Shown: piece by piece, positions 41,122 through 50,102 of the stretch
Layout of the letters: the number at the start of each line of letters is the position of its first letter
Position numbering within the stretch: the stretch's first letter is position 1
Source of the DNA: CAMTWB01 sp037441775
GTDB lineage: Bacteria; Desulfobacterota; Syntrophia; Syntrophales; CAMTWB01
Direction: 5' to 3'
DNA: 64,000 nt
NCBI GenBank assembly: GCA_037441775.1
Contig: JBBIRO010000010.1
Coordinates: 20,884 to 84,883, forward strand
Made by a program: the position numbers and the translations under genes
The notes under the pieces: model-generated
The model's database searches: none
Seen by the model: the letters and a program-made list of their open reading frames with translations, nothing else
What the model was told of the DNA's origin: nothing

Positions 41122-43770
41122 TTACATCATCATCCCGATAGTAAATTCCCAGCGGCTGGGGGTTTCTCCATCCTTTCTGTCGAGGACATGGCCCCACTCC
41201 AGCCTAAGGGGTCCGATCGGTGAATACCAGCGGACGCCAATGCCGGCAGTGTGCCGCAGATCGCCCATGTTATAGCCGGACTGCCAACTGTTACCCGTAT
41301 CATAAAAAAGGACTCCCTTCATCCCGGCTTCCTTCACAAGTGGGAAGAGGTACTCGAAATTAGCATTGAACATCGTCAATCCGCCGATCACATCGCCGGT
41401 GGCTGGGTCCACGGGCCCGATGCTGCGCAGCCCCCGGAGGGAATTCATCCCGCCCAAAAAGTAGCGCTCGTAAATGGGTACATTCTGATCGCCCACTCTA
41501 TCCATGTAACCCAAGCGACCCCGGACACTGAAAGTAGTATTAAGGGGCAAGGGGAAAAACCAGGCGCTGGAAAGCTGATACCGGATAAAGGCGGTGTCTC
41601 CGCCCAGGAAACCACCAGTATAGTCCATTCCGATCGAGTGTTTCGTGCCGCGCGAAGGAAAGATGTTATCATCCGTCGAATCCTTGCTCAGACCCAAACT
41701 CAGAGTATTGGCAGTAGTTTTGCCTCTCTGTTCCTTTATGTAGTTAGCAGCCGTATCCTTGACCTTAGAGATATCGTTGGCCGTTTGGCGCAATCCCACA
41801 TACCCGGACACATCCCGCCAGATGGGATATCCAAAGGAAAGGCCGAAACCCATCGTACCCAAATGATAAGTATCATAATCCCGGGCGGAATCCCAGGCGT
41901 CAATTCTCATCCACAGGGGAATATCAAAAAGCCAAGGTTCAACAAAAGAGATATCATACATGCTGGAGGTAGAACCAATGGTTGCCTTAACCGAGAGGGT
42001 CTGACCGCGCCCGAAAAGATTCTGCTGCGAAATCATGGCAGTGAAAACCGCATGATCGATCGCGCTGTACCCCGCGCCGATACTGAACATACCGGTTGGT
42101 TTTTCTTTAACGTGAACATTTAAATCAGTAAGGTTTGCCGCCGGCCCATGCTCGGTTTGAAAATCCACCTCTTCAAAATAGCGGAGGCGATTCAAGTTCA
42201 TGAAGCTGGTCTTCATCTTGCTGCTGCCAAAGAGTTCTCCCTCCCCGAGGGCCAGCTGTCGCCTGATCACCTTATCTCTGGTTTTGGTATTGCCCAGGAT
42301 ATTTATCCGGTTGACGAAAATCTGTTGTCCCTTCCTGATATGATAGGTGATATCGACGATATTCTTTGTCTGATCCACCCGGCTTTCGGGAGACACCTCG
42401 GCATAAGCAAAGCCCTCGTCGCTGCATGCCTGAGTCAGGTAATCAATGTCCCTGATTACGGCGCCTCGGTCATAGTAGGGTTTTCCCGTCAGTTGCAGGC
42501 CCTTGGCCAGGGTCTGCCGGTCAACCTTCAGGGTATCTCCCGATATTTCAACCTTGCCAACCTTGAACTGCTTTCCCTCGACAATGGCAATATTGACGTA
42601 AATACCCTTGTCATCATGGGTTATTTCCGGCTCGCTGACCTGGACGTTGATAAAGCCGGAATTGAGATAGAAGGCGGCCAACTTCTGCAAATCCTGCTTC
42701 AGCACTTCATTGTTGAGGATACCGGAATCGGTAAAGAAGGAAAATAGGCCCTTTTCCGTGATACTCAATAATTTCCTCAGGGTTTTCTCCGGATATACAA
42801 TGTTGCCGGTAAAAGATATTCTTCTTACATAGAGCTTTTTCGCTTCTTTAATATCGATCAAAACGGTTACGTCCCGTTCCCCGATGATCCTGAAGCTGTC
42901 GGTAATCGTAGTGTTAAGGTAGCCTTTACGCCGGTAGAGCTCCCTGATCTTTTCGGTATCTTCCTTGATTTTTTCCGGGTTTAGGCTCTGACGAACCTTG
43001 ATCGTCATCACCTCCTCGATATCTGCCCTTTTAATCGCCTTATTGCCGCTAATGACTATGTCGGAAATAAGCGGTTTTTCCTGCACTTCAAAGGTAACGA
43101 CCAGTCCCTGTGGGCTGTCACTGACACTTGCCGTAACATCAGAGAAATATCCCATCCGGAATATAGCTCTTATATCCGTCGCTATCCGGACCTCGGAATA
43201 GAGGCTGCCCGTCCGGGTCTGCAGCACCTGGATGATGGCCGGGCTTTCTATTTTTCTGTTGCCCCTGATATCTATTCTGGCAACGATAGCTCCCGCCTCG
43301 AGCTTAAGGATGATATGGTCACTGATCTGTTTGAGCAGTGGCCTCAGACCGTCGGCCAGTTTGCCGTGAAAGAAGGCGCTGTCTGCCAAAGAAGGCTTTC
43401 TTGCGTCCACGATCTTCAAATCTATCCCGACTGCTCCGCCTATTTCGGTTAAGCTCCCCATGATAGCGAAGTTCCCGTCCGTTCTTCTGAGGATATCCCT
43501 GACCAGAGGTTCGTTCACAATCCTGCCCTGAATCGCACTCATCAGTGCGCCGCGATCCAATAGACTTAAGAAGCGGTTCTTACCCATCTCCGCCGTCAAG
43601 CCACTGTAGATCTCCTCCCGCAGCCGATCCGAATCACGTGCGCTCTGGATGTCAAAAGGCAGCAGGACTACCTTCTTTACCTCTTGCGCGTAACTTAAGG
43701 AAGCCGCAAAAGCGACCATAAGAAGGACAATAAAAAAAGTCCCTACGTAAACGGCATACTTTTTTATCAT
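41122..43770 (-). CDS. bamA: Outer-membrane assembly factor BamA with an extra N-terminal domain
   Basis: The 882-residue protein has a signal peptide (about 1-28), then an unusual domain (about 30-165), then POTRA repeats (from about 167, VARIDIRGNRKIESPAI; others begin near ISDIVISGNKAIK, YVRRISFTGNIVY, VGKVEISGDTL and FVNRINILGNTKT). A 16-strand type barrel follows from about 560, with the RGLRSIGP region of loop 6. The extra domain (KKVVLLPFDIQSA, LLDRGALMSAIQG) resembles the TolB-N/CsgG-like fold. It is not part of standard BamA. The ending MM deviates little from the usual aromatic end. Confidence 0.94.
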   Translation of the reverse strand: MIKKYAVYVGTFFIVLLMVAFAASLSYAQEVKKVVLLPFDIQSARDSDRLREEIYSGLTAEMGKNRFLSLLDRGALMSAIQGRIVNEPLVRDILRRTDGNFAIMGSLTEIGGAVGIDLKIVDARKPSLADSAFFHGKLADGLRPLLKQISDHIILKLEAGAIVARIDIRGNRKIESPAIIQVLQTRTGSLYSEVRIATDIRAIFRMGYFSDVTASVSDSPQGLVVTFEVQEKPLISDIVISGNKAIKRADIEEVMTIKVRQSLNPEKIKEDTEKIRELYRRKGYLNTTITDSFRIIGERDVTVLIDIKEAKKLYVRRISFTGNIVYPEKTLRKLLSITEKGLFSFFTDSGILNNEVLKQDLQKLAAFYLNSGFINVQVSEPEITHDDKGIYVNIAIVEGKQFKVGKVEISGDTLKVDRQTLAKGLQLTGKPYYDRGAVIRDIDYLTQACSDEGFAYAEVSPESRVDQTKNIVDITYHIRKGQQIFVNRINILGNTKTRDKVIRRQLALGEGELFGSSKMKTSFMNLNRLRYFEEVDFQTEHGPAANLTDLNVHVKEKPTGMFSIGAGYSAIDHAVFTAMISQQNLFGRGQTLSVKATIGSTSSMYDISFVEPWLFDIPLWMRIDAWDSARDYDTYHLGTMGFGLSFGYPIWRDVSGYVGLRQTANDISKVKDTAANYIKEQRGKTTANTLSLGLSKDSTDDNIFPSRGTKHSIGMDYTGGFLGGDTAFIRYQLSSAWFFPLPLNTTFSVRGRLGYMDRVGDQNVPIYERYFLGGMNSLRGLRSIGPVDPATGDVIGGLTMFNANFEYLFPLVKEAGMKGVLFYDTGNSWQSGYNMGDLRHTAGIGVRWYSPIGPLRLEWGHVLDRKDGETPSRWEFTIGMMM

Positions 43771-43865
43771 ATTATCCTCAAAGTTATACTTTAATGGAGT
43801 TTATCGGGGTTCCGAACATATCTCGTCCACGATGACCAAAGACGCACGATAACACCCAAGCCGGC

Positions 43866-44534
43866 TCATGAGATCTTTATTTTTCCATCACTGAGCCTGA
43901 TGATCCGGGACATCCGGGCCGCCAGCGATTCATTATGCGTCACCACAATCAGGGTAATTTTTCTTCCAGTGTTTAAGTGCAGGAGCAACTCTTCTACCTT
44001 CCTTCCCGTCTCGCTGTCAAGGTTCCCCGTTGGCTCATCCGCCAGAATAATGTCGGGGTCCATCATCAGCGCCCTGGCAACGGCCACCCGCTGCTGCTCG
44101 CCACCGGAAAGCTCGGACGGCTTATGGCCGACCCGGTGGCCAAGACCCAGCTCCTCCAGCAACGCCAGCGCTTTTTGCCGGGCTTTGGCCTTAGTCAGGC
44201 CGGAAATCAGCGCGGGCAGGAAAACATTTTCCACACTGGTGAATTCCGGCAGCAGATTATGAAACTGGAAGATAAATCCAATCTTTCTGTTTCTGAATTC
44301 CGCCAGTTTCCTTTCGTCCCAAAGGAAAACGTCGGCGCCGTCATAGGTGACCGATCCCCCGGAAGGACGATCCAAGGTGCCCAGAATATGAACCAGGGTG
44401 CTTTTACCGGCGCCGGAGACGCCTACTACCGCCAGGGATTCCCCGTGGAAAATCTCCAGGTCAAGCCCGCTTAACACGTCGATCCGGTGGCCGTCTTTGA
44501 TAAAATACTTTTGCAGCTTCTCAACTTTTATCAT
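43866..44534 (-). CDS. lolD: Lipoprotein-releasing ABC ATPase LolD
   Basis: The 222-residue ABC ATPase has Walker A GVSGAGKSTLVHILG, LSGGEQQRVAVARALM, Walker B DIILADEPTGNLD and the His switch VVTHNES. ENVFLPALISG in the middle is typical of the LolD/MacB group. It powers extraction of lipoproteins from the inner membrane by the LolC/E partner encoded just upstream. Confidence 0.92.
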   Translation of the reverse strand: MIKVEKLQKYFIKDGHRIDVLSGLDLEIFHGESLAVVGVSGAGKSTLVHILGTLDRPSGGSVTYDGADVFLWDERKLAEFRNRKIGFIFQFHNLLPEFTSVENVFLPALISGLTKAKARQKALALLEELGLGHRVGHKPSELSGGEQQRVAVARALMMDPDIILADEPTGNLDSETGRKVEELLLHLNTGRKITLIVVTHNESLAARMSRIIRLSDGKIKIS

Positions 44535-44573
44535 TTTATCGCGGGGCTCTTAATGGATCTCTCTTTGCGCAGA

Positions 44574-45854
44574 TCATTCATTCCTCAGTATCTCCACCGG
44601 ATCCAGGCGCGCGGCCTTCCAGGAGGGATATATCGTCGCCAGCAGGCTGATCGATATGGCGGTTACCGCAATGATTACAACGTCAGAATAGACTACCTGC
44701 GAAGGCAGATGACTCAGATAATAGATGTCCGCCGGCAGGATTTTGAATCCGAGAAGGTTTTCAATGAACATAGTTATCGCTTCCAGGTTGTACGATACTG
44801 CCAGGCCGGCAATACATCCCAGGATCGTTCCGGCGACCCCAATAGTCAGGCCATGCAAAACAAAAATTTTCATGATGCTTCTTGAAGTGGCACCCAAGGC
44901 CTTTAAAATGGCAATATCCCTGTTCTTTTCCATTACGATCATGATCAGAGTAGCTATGATATTAAACGCCGCCACCAAAACGATCAGGCTCAAGATGACG
45001 AACATGGCTCTTCTTTCCAGCTTGAGCGCTGAGAATAGATTCTTATTCATTTCCATCCAGGTCCTCACCCAGTACCTGAGGCCCAGTTTCTTGCTGATTT
45101 CCCGGGCGATACCCTCCGCTCGGTAGATATCATCCAGCTTAACTTCCACCCCCGTGATCCGGTCGTCCATGTTGAAAAAACCCTGCGCATCCTTGAGAGA
45201 CATGAATACCAGGGAGGAGTCATACTCATAGAAACCGGATTCGAAAATGCCGACCAGAACAAACTTTTTTACCCGCGGGATCTGCCCCATCGGGGTTGAT
45301 ACCCCAAATGGCGATACCATGCTCACCGTATCGTGCAACCGCAGGTCCAAGTGCCGGGCAAGTTCCACTCCGGCGACGATCCCCGGCAGCTCCTCCCCGC
45401 CTTTCCTCCCGCCTATCTCCCCGGCTGAAGAAGATGAGAGGCGGGAAAATTCTCCCGCATACATCTTCCCCAGATTAATTACCCGGAGGGCCTCTTCCGG
45501 AACTACCCCTTTAATGAGCGTCCCTCTTATCATCTGGCCGTTTTTAATCATCCCCTGGCCGACGATGAAGGCTGAGGAAGCCTGTACCCCCGGAATTTCC
45601 GCCAGAGTTTCTCTGATGGAGAGCAGATTATCTATTTCTCCTCCGTATCCGGTTACCACCAGGTGGGAGTTGATACCCAGGATCTTGTTGCGCAACTCCG
45701 CGGCAAAACCATTCATAACGGCAAGCACGATGATCAGGGCCGCCACTCCCAGAAAGATACCCGCCATGGAAATAATGGTGATGATGGAGACAAAAACCTG
45801 CTTGCGCTTCGACCGGAGATAGCGCAGATTGATAAATAATTCAAAATATTTCAA
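44574..45854 (-). CDS. lolC: Lipoprotein-releasing permease LolC/LolE
   Basis: The 426-residue protein has an N-terminal helix (about 22-48), a large periplasmic domain (about 50-270) and three C-terminal helices of the FtsX type (about 280-305, 325-360, 385-410). Start FELFINLRYLRSKRKQVFVSIITI and end SWKAARLDPVEILRNE are typical of LolC/E. One gene is present, so it may form a homodimer with LolD. TTG start with GAAGG five bases upstream. A Ser/Gly-rich loop (RLSSSSAGEIGGRKGGEE) is inserted in the periplasmic domain. Confidence 0.92.
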   Translation of the reverse strand: MKYFELFINLRYLRSKRKQVFVSIITIISMAGIFLGVAALIIVLAVMNGFAAELRNKILGINSHLVVTGYGGEIDNLLSIRETLAEIPGVQASSAFIVGQGMIKNGQMIRGTLIKGVVPEEALRVINLGKMYAGEFSRLSSSSAGEIGGRKGGEELPGIVAGVELARHLDLRLHDTVSMVSPFGVSTPMGQIPRVKKFVLVGIFESGFYEYDSSLVFMSLKDAQGFFNMDDRITGVEVKLDDIYRAEGIAREISKKLGLRYWVRTWMEMNKNLFSALKLERRAMFVILSLIVLVAAFNIIATLIMIVMEKNRDIAILKALGATSRSIMKIFVLHGLTIGVAGTILGCIAGLAVSYNLEAITMFIENLLGFKILPADIYYLSHLPSQVVYSDVVIIAVTAISISLLATIYPSWKAARLDPVEILRNE

Positions 45855-45897
45855 AATACCTTCTCTGTAATGTCTAGGAATTTTTCAAGGACGATCT

Positions 45898-47379
45898 TCA
45901 TTGCTCTTTCGTCCTGAGCTGCGGAAAGAGGATCACATCCCTGATGGAAGGTGAATTGGTAAAGAGCATGACCAGCCGGTCAATGCCTATCCCTTCGCCG
46001 GCGGTGGGAGGCATGCCGTATTCCAGGACGCTTATGTAATCCTCGTCCATTTCATGAGCCTCCCGGTCTCCCCGGTTCCTCTCTTCCTGTTGCATAACGA
46101 ACCGTTCCCGCTGATCCACCGGATCATTGAGCTCAGAGAAGGCATTGGCAATTTCGCGGCCGCAAATAAATAGTTCAAAACGATCGGTGATGGTCGGATC
46201 AGCGTCGTTGCGGCGGGCCAGGGGCGAGACCTCGACGGGATAATGGGTAACAAATGTCGGTTGGATTAGGGTATTTTCAACCAACGCCTCGAAAATTGCC
46301 ATAAGCAGCTTGCCTGCCGGGTCATGTTCGGCACATTCTATCCCCCGGGCCAGGGCAAAGGCCCTCAGTTTTACTGGATCGGTAATCTCCCCGGGCGTCA
46401 GACCGGCAACCTCCGCCACCGCCTCGCGCACCGATACCCGCCGCCAGGGAGGGCTAAGATCGACTTCCGTGCCCTGATACTGGAATTGGAGGCCGGCAAA
46501 AAGCTCCCGGGCAATAAAGGAAAATAACTCTTCCGTAAGCGCCATCAAGTCTTCGTAGGTTGCGTAGGCCTGGTAGAATTCCATCATAGTGAATTCCGGA
46601 TTATGAAGGGTGGAGATACCTTCATTACGGAAGTTTCTATTTATCTCATAGACCCGTTCCAAATCCCCGGTGATCAGACGTTTCAAGTATAATTCCGGAG
46701 CAATTCGCAGGTACAGATCCATTCCCAGAGCGTTGTGGTGGGTTATGAAAGGACGGGCAACCGCGCCCCCGGCGCGAGGTTGCATCATCGGGGTTTCGAC
46801 TTCCAGAAAATCACGTTCATTCATGAACTGACGAATCAATTGAATGATCCGGCTGCGGGTGATAAACACGCCGCGGATCTCCGGGTTGGAAATAAGATCT
46901 AGATGCCGCAGGCGATACCTAGTTTCGATATCGGTTAAGCCGTGCCACTTCTCCGGCAGGGGTCGTAGCGCTTTGGATAGGAGGCGAAACCAGGCGGCAT
47001 CAATGGTCAGCTCGCCGGTTTTCGTCCGAAATACCCGGCCCGAGACCGCGATAATATCGCCCACATCGAGCTTCTTGAAAATACTGTATCCCGCCTCCCC
47101 GATCTTTTCTTTGCTTACGTAAACCTGCAGCCTCCCCTTGCGGTCCTGGAGGCTGACAAAGGCGGCCTTGCCGAAGTTTCTAAGCGCCATAATCCGGCCG
47201 GCGAGAGAGAACTTCTCCTCTATCTGTTCCAGTTCTGCGCCCGTCAGAGCGGCGAAACGTTTGGAGATGCCCACGCTGGTCGCGGTAACCTCCGTGCCGC
47301 CGGCATATAAGACCACTCCTTCAGCTTTGAGCTCCTCAATCTTTTCCCGTCGTTTCCTGATTAGTTCCGTTTCTTCCAT
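45898..47379 (-). CDS. lysS: Lysyl-tRNA synthetase (class II) LysS
   Basis: The 493-residue enzyme charges tRNA-Lys. It has the OB-fold anticodon domain (about 55-160), class II motif 1 (FLEVETPMMQP), motif 2 (FRNEGISTLHNPEFTMMEFYQAY region) and motif 3 (GEGIGIDRLVMLF). Length is normal. It is upstream of lolC in the common lysS-lolC-lolD order, 43 bases before it. Confidence 0.97.
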   Translation of the reverse strand: MEETELIRKRREKIEELKAEGVVLYAGGTEVTATSVGISKRFAALTGAELEQIEEKFSLAGRIMALRNFGKAAFVSLQDRKGRLQVYVSKEKIGEAGYSIFKKLDVGDIIAVSGRVFRTKTGELTIDAAWFRLLSKALRPLPEKWHGLTDIETRYRLRHLDLISNPEIRGVFITRSRIIQLIRQFMNERDFLEVETPMMQPRAGGAVARPFITHHNALGMDLYLRIAPELYLKRLITGDLERVYEINRNFRNEGISTLHNPEFTMMEFYQAYATYEDLMALTEELFSFIARELFAGLQFQYQGTEVDLSPPWRRVSVREAVAEVAGLTPGEITDPVKLRAFALARGIECAEHDPAGKLLMAIFEALVENTLIQPTFVTHYPVEVSPLARRNDADPTITDRFELFICGREIANAFSELNDPVDQRERFVMQQEERNRGDREAHEMDEDYISVLEYGMPPTAGEGIGIDRLVMLFTNSPSIRDVILFPQLRTKEQ

Positions 47380-47508
47380 TATGCCTGCCCTGATATGAAT
47401 AATCCTTTTGATAACTATATTTTTCGCGGGCTTTAGTCAAGCTTCATTTGGTTTTAGGGGTAAAGATGCAGTTACCGCTGGCCAGACAATCTTCCGGGGC
47501 AAAGCGCT

Positions 47509-47660
47509 AAAACTCTGACTTCCCCTCCCGGACGGCAGGAGCCGGGATTGCCCAAACCCCTGTGCGTAGGGGCCTTGTGCCCTTTGCCCACCTTGTCAAT
47601 AGACAACACCAATTACTACTATGGCGCCCAATTACTCCCGCCCACAGGGGCGGGAGTAAC
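47509..47660 (+). repeat. Dispersed repeat family 2, copy B, ending in a perfect 12-bp hairpin
   Basis: This copy aligns with 22161-22279. It ends in TTACTCCCGCCC (47632-47643), four bases, and its exact inverse GGGCGGGAGTAA (47648-47659). Related hairpin ends occur at 52316-52340 and 61401-61420. Confidence 0.72.
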
Positions 47661-47696
47661 AGAACCCCCCAATATTCTTTATTCCGAACCCCCACC

Positions 47697-47789
47697 TTAC
47701 TGCTTTTCGGCTACGCGCAGGCGTGAGGGCACATGGCAATGTTTACGAAAGCAATCGTTGCCGTGGGAACAGATCTTCGCCAGAGCCAT
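47697..47789 (-). CDS. Possible 30-residue Cys/His peptide
   Basis: A short minus-strand frame from the ATG at 47789 reads MALAKICSHGNDCFRKHCHV and ends RVAEKQ. The C-x5-C-x4-C-x-His arrangement could bind metal. No convincing ribosome site is seen, and it lies just beyond the lipoprotein gene's terminator, so it may be chance. Confidence 0.2.
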   Translation of the reverse strand: MALAKICSHGNDCFRKHCHVPSRLRVAEKQ

Positions 47790-47800
47790 TCCAGCAACGT

Positions 47801-47846
47801 CACAAAAAAAACAAGACCCCAAAGGTATTAAGTACCTTCAGGGTCT
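47801..47846 (-). terminator. Rho-independent terminator of the coiled-coil lipoprotein gene
   Basis: Read on the minus strand, AGACCCTGAAGGTA pairs with TACCTTTGGGGTCT (14 bp counting two G-T pairs) around the loop CTTAA. It is followed by CTTG and eight Ts. It lies about 100 bases after the stop at 47943. Confidence 0.88.
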
Positions 47847-47942
47847 GTCGGGGATTTTTCGCTGTTGTTGCAGCCGGATAATCGGCCGGGCAAAACACCG
47901 CCTTCGGGTATCACCAACTGCTGTTGCTCGCCAGGCGCGCCG

Positions 47943-48542
47943 TTATTTCTTCTTTTCGGGCGCGGCCGGTGCCGCTTCCAGCGCTTTGGCTAAGTTCTCC
48001 ACCTGGGTTTTCAACTGAGCCTGGGTTTCCATAAGCTTATCCTTGGCTTCACGAATCTTGCCTCCCCCCAGCTCCCCTTTGGCCGCCGTGAGCTGCACTT
48101 CCCACTTGCCTATTGCCGCCTGGACTTCTTCACGGTTTACCTGAATCTTCTTCTTTATTGCCGCTACCATCTGGCCCTTGACATTCTCCATCTCCTTCTG
48201 AATATCAGTAAGCATTTGTTCGGCGTCGGTCTTCATCTTTGCCTTGTTGGTCTCCACGTCGGCCAGGGACTGATTGGCCAATGTTGCCGCCTGTTCCGCT
48301 GCCGCCTTGGCTTCCTTATACTTCTTGCCGCCAACCAGATCCTTGGCGCTCTGCAGAGCGGCTTCGGCCTTTTTGAAGGCCTCTTCCGCGTAGAGGTTAG
48401 CCTCCTTTTCCTTGGCTCCCGCTATCGCCTTTTCCGCCTTCTCCATTTCGGCGGTCGGTGGCTTGGCGCAGCCGACAAAAAATAACAGGGACAAAACTGC
48501 GACCAAAAACATTACTTTGCTCAAAACACTCTTGTTTGCCAT
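47943..48542 (-). CDS. Coiled-coil lipoprotein (DUF4398-like)
   Basis: The 199-residue protein has a lipoprotein signal with Cys25 after LLFFVG. The rest is almost wholly helical and Ala/Lys/Glu-rich, with repeated AEEAFKKAEAALQSAKDLV and AKAAAEQAATLANQSL phrases typical of DUF4398-type periplasmic lipoproteins. It ends in a Pro/Lys tail. A role in the periplasm or outer membrane is likely but unspecific. It has its own terminator and lies between cysS and lysS. Confidence 0.82.
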   Translation of the reverse strand: MANKSVLSKVMFLVAVLSLLFFVGCAKPPTAEMEKAEKAIAGAKEKEANLYAEEAFKKAEAALQSAKDLVGGKKYKEAKAAAEQAATLANQSLADVETNKAKMKTDAEQMLTDIQKEMENVKGQMVAAIKKKIQVNREEVQAAIGKWEVQLTAAKGELGGGKIREAKDKLMETQAQLKTQVENLAKALEAAPAAPEKKK

Positions 48543-48604
48543 TTGTACCTCCTTGTAATTTGATTGTTTTTTCGAAATAAATTACCTGATCCCGATCAGG
48601 CGCC

Positions 48605-50080
48605 TCACTCGAAGCTCCAGGAGGTGCCGTCGGGAGTATCCCTGATAACTATATTCTTTTCCGCCAGTTGGCGTCTGATCTCGTCCGCCCGGCTCCAGTC
48701 TCTGGCTGCCCGGGCGGCGATTCTGGTTTTGACCAGCTCTGCTATTTCATTGATATCCCAACCTTCTCTTTTGGCCCGCGCGTCACGCTCCTGGCGGAAA
48801 AAATTTTCCGGCTCTTCCTGGAGCAGCCCAAAGACAAAACCGGCATCAGCCAGAAAAACTCTAGTCTCATGTAAAATTTCAAGCCCAAATAACGATAACC
48901 GGAGGGACTTTTCCCCCAGAAAGGCATTGATGGCCCGGGCCAAATCAAATACCAGCCCCAGGGCGCGGGCGGTATTGAAATCATCGTCCATTGCTTCGAT
49001 GAAACCCGCCGCCACCTCCTCTCTCTTGGCGGCAAGCTTTTCTTCCGCCTCCGTCAGGACTGATTGCTTCTGATCAGGCTCTATCCGGGCGAGGCCTTCA
49101 TCAATGGTCTGAAGCGTGGAGTAGAGGCGCATTATGCCCTGTCGCGCCTCGACGAGAGAGTCGTGGGAAAAGTCCAGTGGACTGCGATAATGGCTCTGCA
49201 GGAGAAACAGGCGCAGCACCTCCGGATGAAACTCCTCCAATATATCTTTGATATTAAAGATATTGCCGATGGATTTGGACATCTTTTCCCGGTTCACCCG
49301 GACGAAGCCATTGTGAAGCCAATAGTTGGCCGGCTGTTTTCCGGTCGCCGCCTGTGATTGCGCGATCTCGTTTTCGTGATGGGGGAAGACCAGATCCTCC
49401 CCGCCACCATGAATATCAAAAGTTGTTCCCAGATATTCCTGACTCATGACGGAACACTCGATATGCCAGCCGGGCCGCCCCCTGCCCCAGGGACTCTCCC
49501 ACCAGGGCTCTCCCTCCTTGGCGGCCTTCCAGAGGACAAAATCCAGGGGGTTTTTCTTTTTTTCATTAATGTCCACCCGGGCGCCGGCCTGCATATCCTC
49601 TAGTGAGCGGCCCGAGAGTTTTCCGTAGTCGGGAAACTTATCGACGGAGAAATAAACATCGCCGTCACTTAAGTAGGCAATGCCTTTGGACTCGAGCTCC
49701 CCAATCCAGGAGATCATCCTCGAGATGTGATCGGTTGCTTTAGGACTGTACGTTGGCCTGATAACACCCAGTCTATCCATTTCCCGGTCATGTTCTGTAA
49801 TGAATCTCTCGGCTACTTCCGGGACGGCAATCCCCAACTTGCCGGCCTTTTCTATGATCTTATCATCGATATCCGTATAATTTTTAACATAAGTAACTTC
49901 TTTGCCGCGGTATTTGAAATACCTGGCAATGACATCAAAGACTACCGCCGATCTGGCGTGACCGATATGACATGAATCGTAAGCCGTAATTCCGCAAACA
50001 TAGAGACCCACCCGACCTTCTTGTAGGGGGTGGAATTCCTCCTTTTTCCTGGTCATGGTATTGTAGAGCTTAAGCGCCAC
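48605..50080 (-). CDS. cysS: Cysteinyl-tRNA synthetase CysS
   Basis: Start is placed at the GTG at 50080, giving 491 residues beginning VALKLYNTMTRKKEEF; a longer frame runs into argC and is not conserved. Class I motifs: YVCGITAYDSCHIGHARS (zinc Cys and HIGH) and KMSKSIGN. WHIECSVMS and HGGGEDLVFPHHENE carry the other zinc ligands. It charges tRNA-Cys. It follows argC after 22 bases. Confidence 0.96.
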   Translation of the reverse strand: MALKLYNTMTRKKEEFHPLQEGRVGLYVCGITAYDSCHIGHARSAVVFDVIARYFKYRGKEVTYVKNYTDIDDKIIEKAGKLGIAVPEVAERFITEHDREMDRLGVIRPTYSPKATDHISRMISWIGELESKGIAYLSDGDVYFSVDKFPDYGKLSGRSLEDMQAGARVDINEKKKNPLDFVLWKAAKEGEPWWESPWGRGRPGWHIECSVMSQEYLGTTFDIHGGGEDLVFPHHENEIAQSQAATGKQPANYWLHNGFVRVNREKMSKSIGNIFNIKDILEEFHPEVLRLFLLQSHYRSPLDFSHDSLVEARQGIMRLYSTLQTIDEGLARIEPDQKQSVLTEAEEKLAAKREEVAAGFIEAMDDDFNTARALGLVFDLARAINAFLGEKSLRLSLFGLEILHETRVFLADAGFVFGLLQEEPENFFRQERDARAKREGWDINEIAELVKTRIAARAARDWSRADEIRRQLAEKNIVIRDTPDGTSWSFE

Positions 50081-50102
50081 TGGAACTATTCCCCTAATAG
50101 GT

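Larger units (their letters stand above)
47380..47942. other. Long intergenic region with repeats and a terminator
   Basis: These 563 bases hold repeat family 2 copy B (47509-47660), a possible 30-codon frame (47697-47789, minus) and the terminator at 47801-47846. The part next to lysS should carry its promoter, but no clear -35/-10 pair stands out. Confidence 0.6.
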
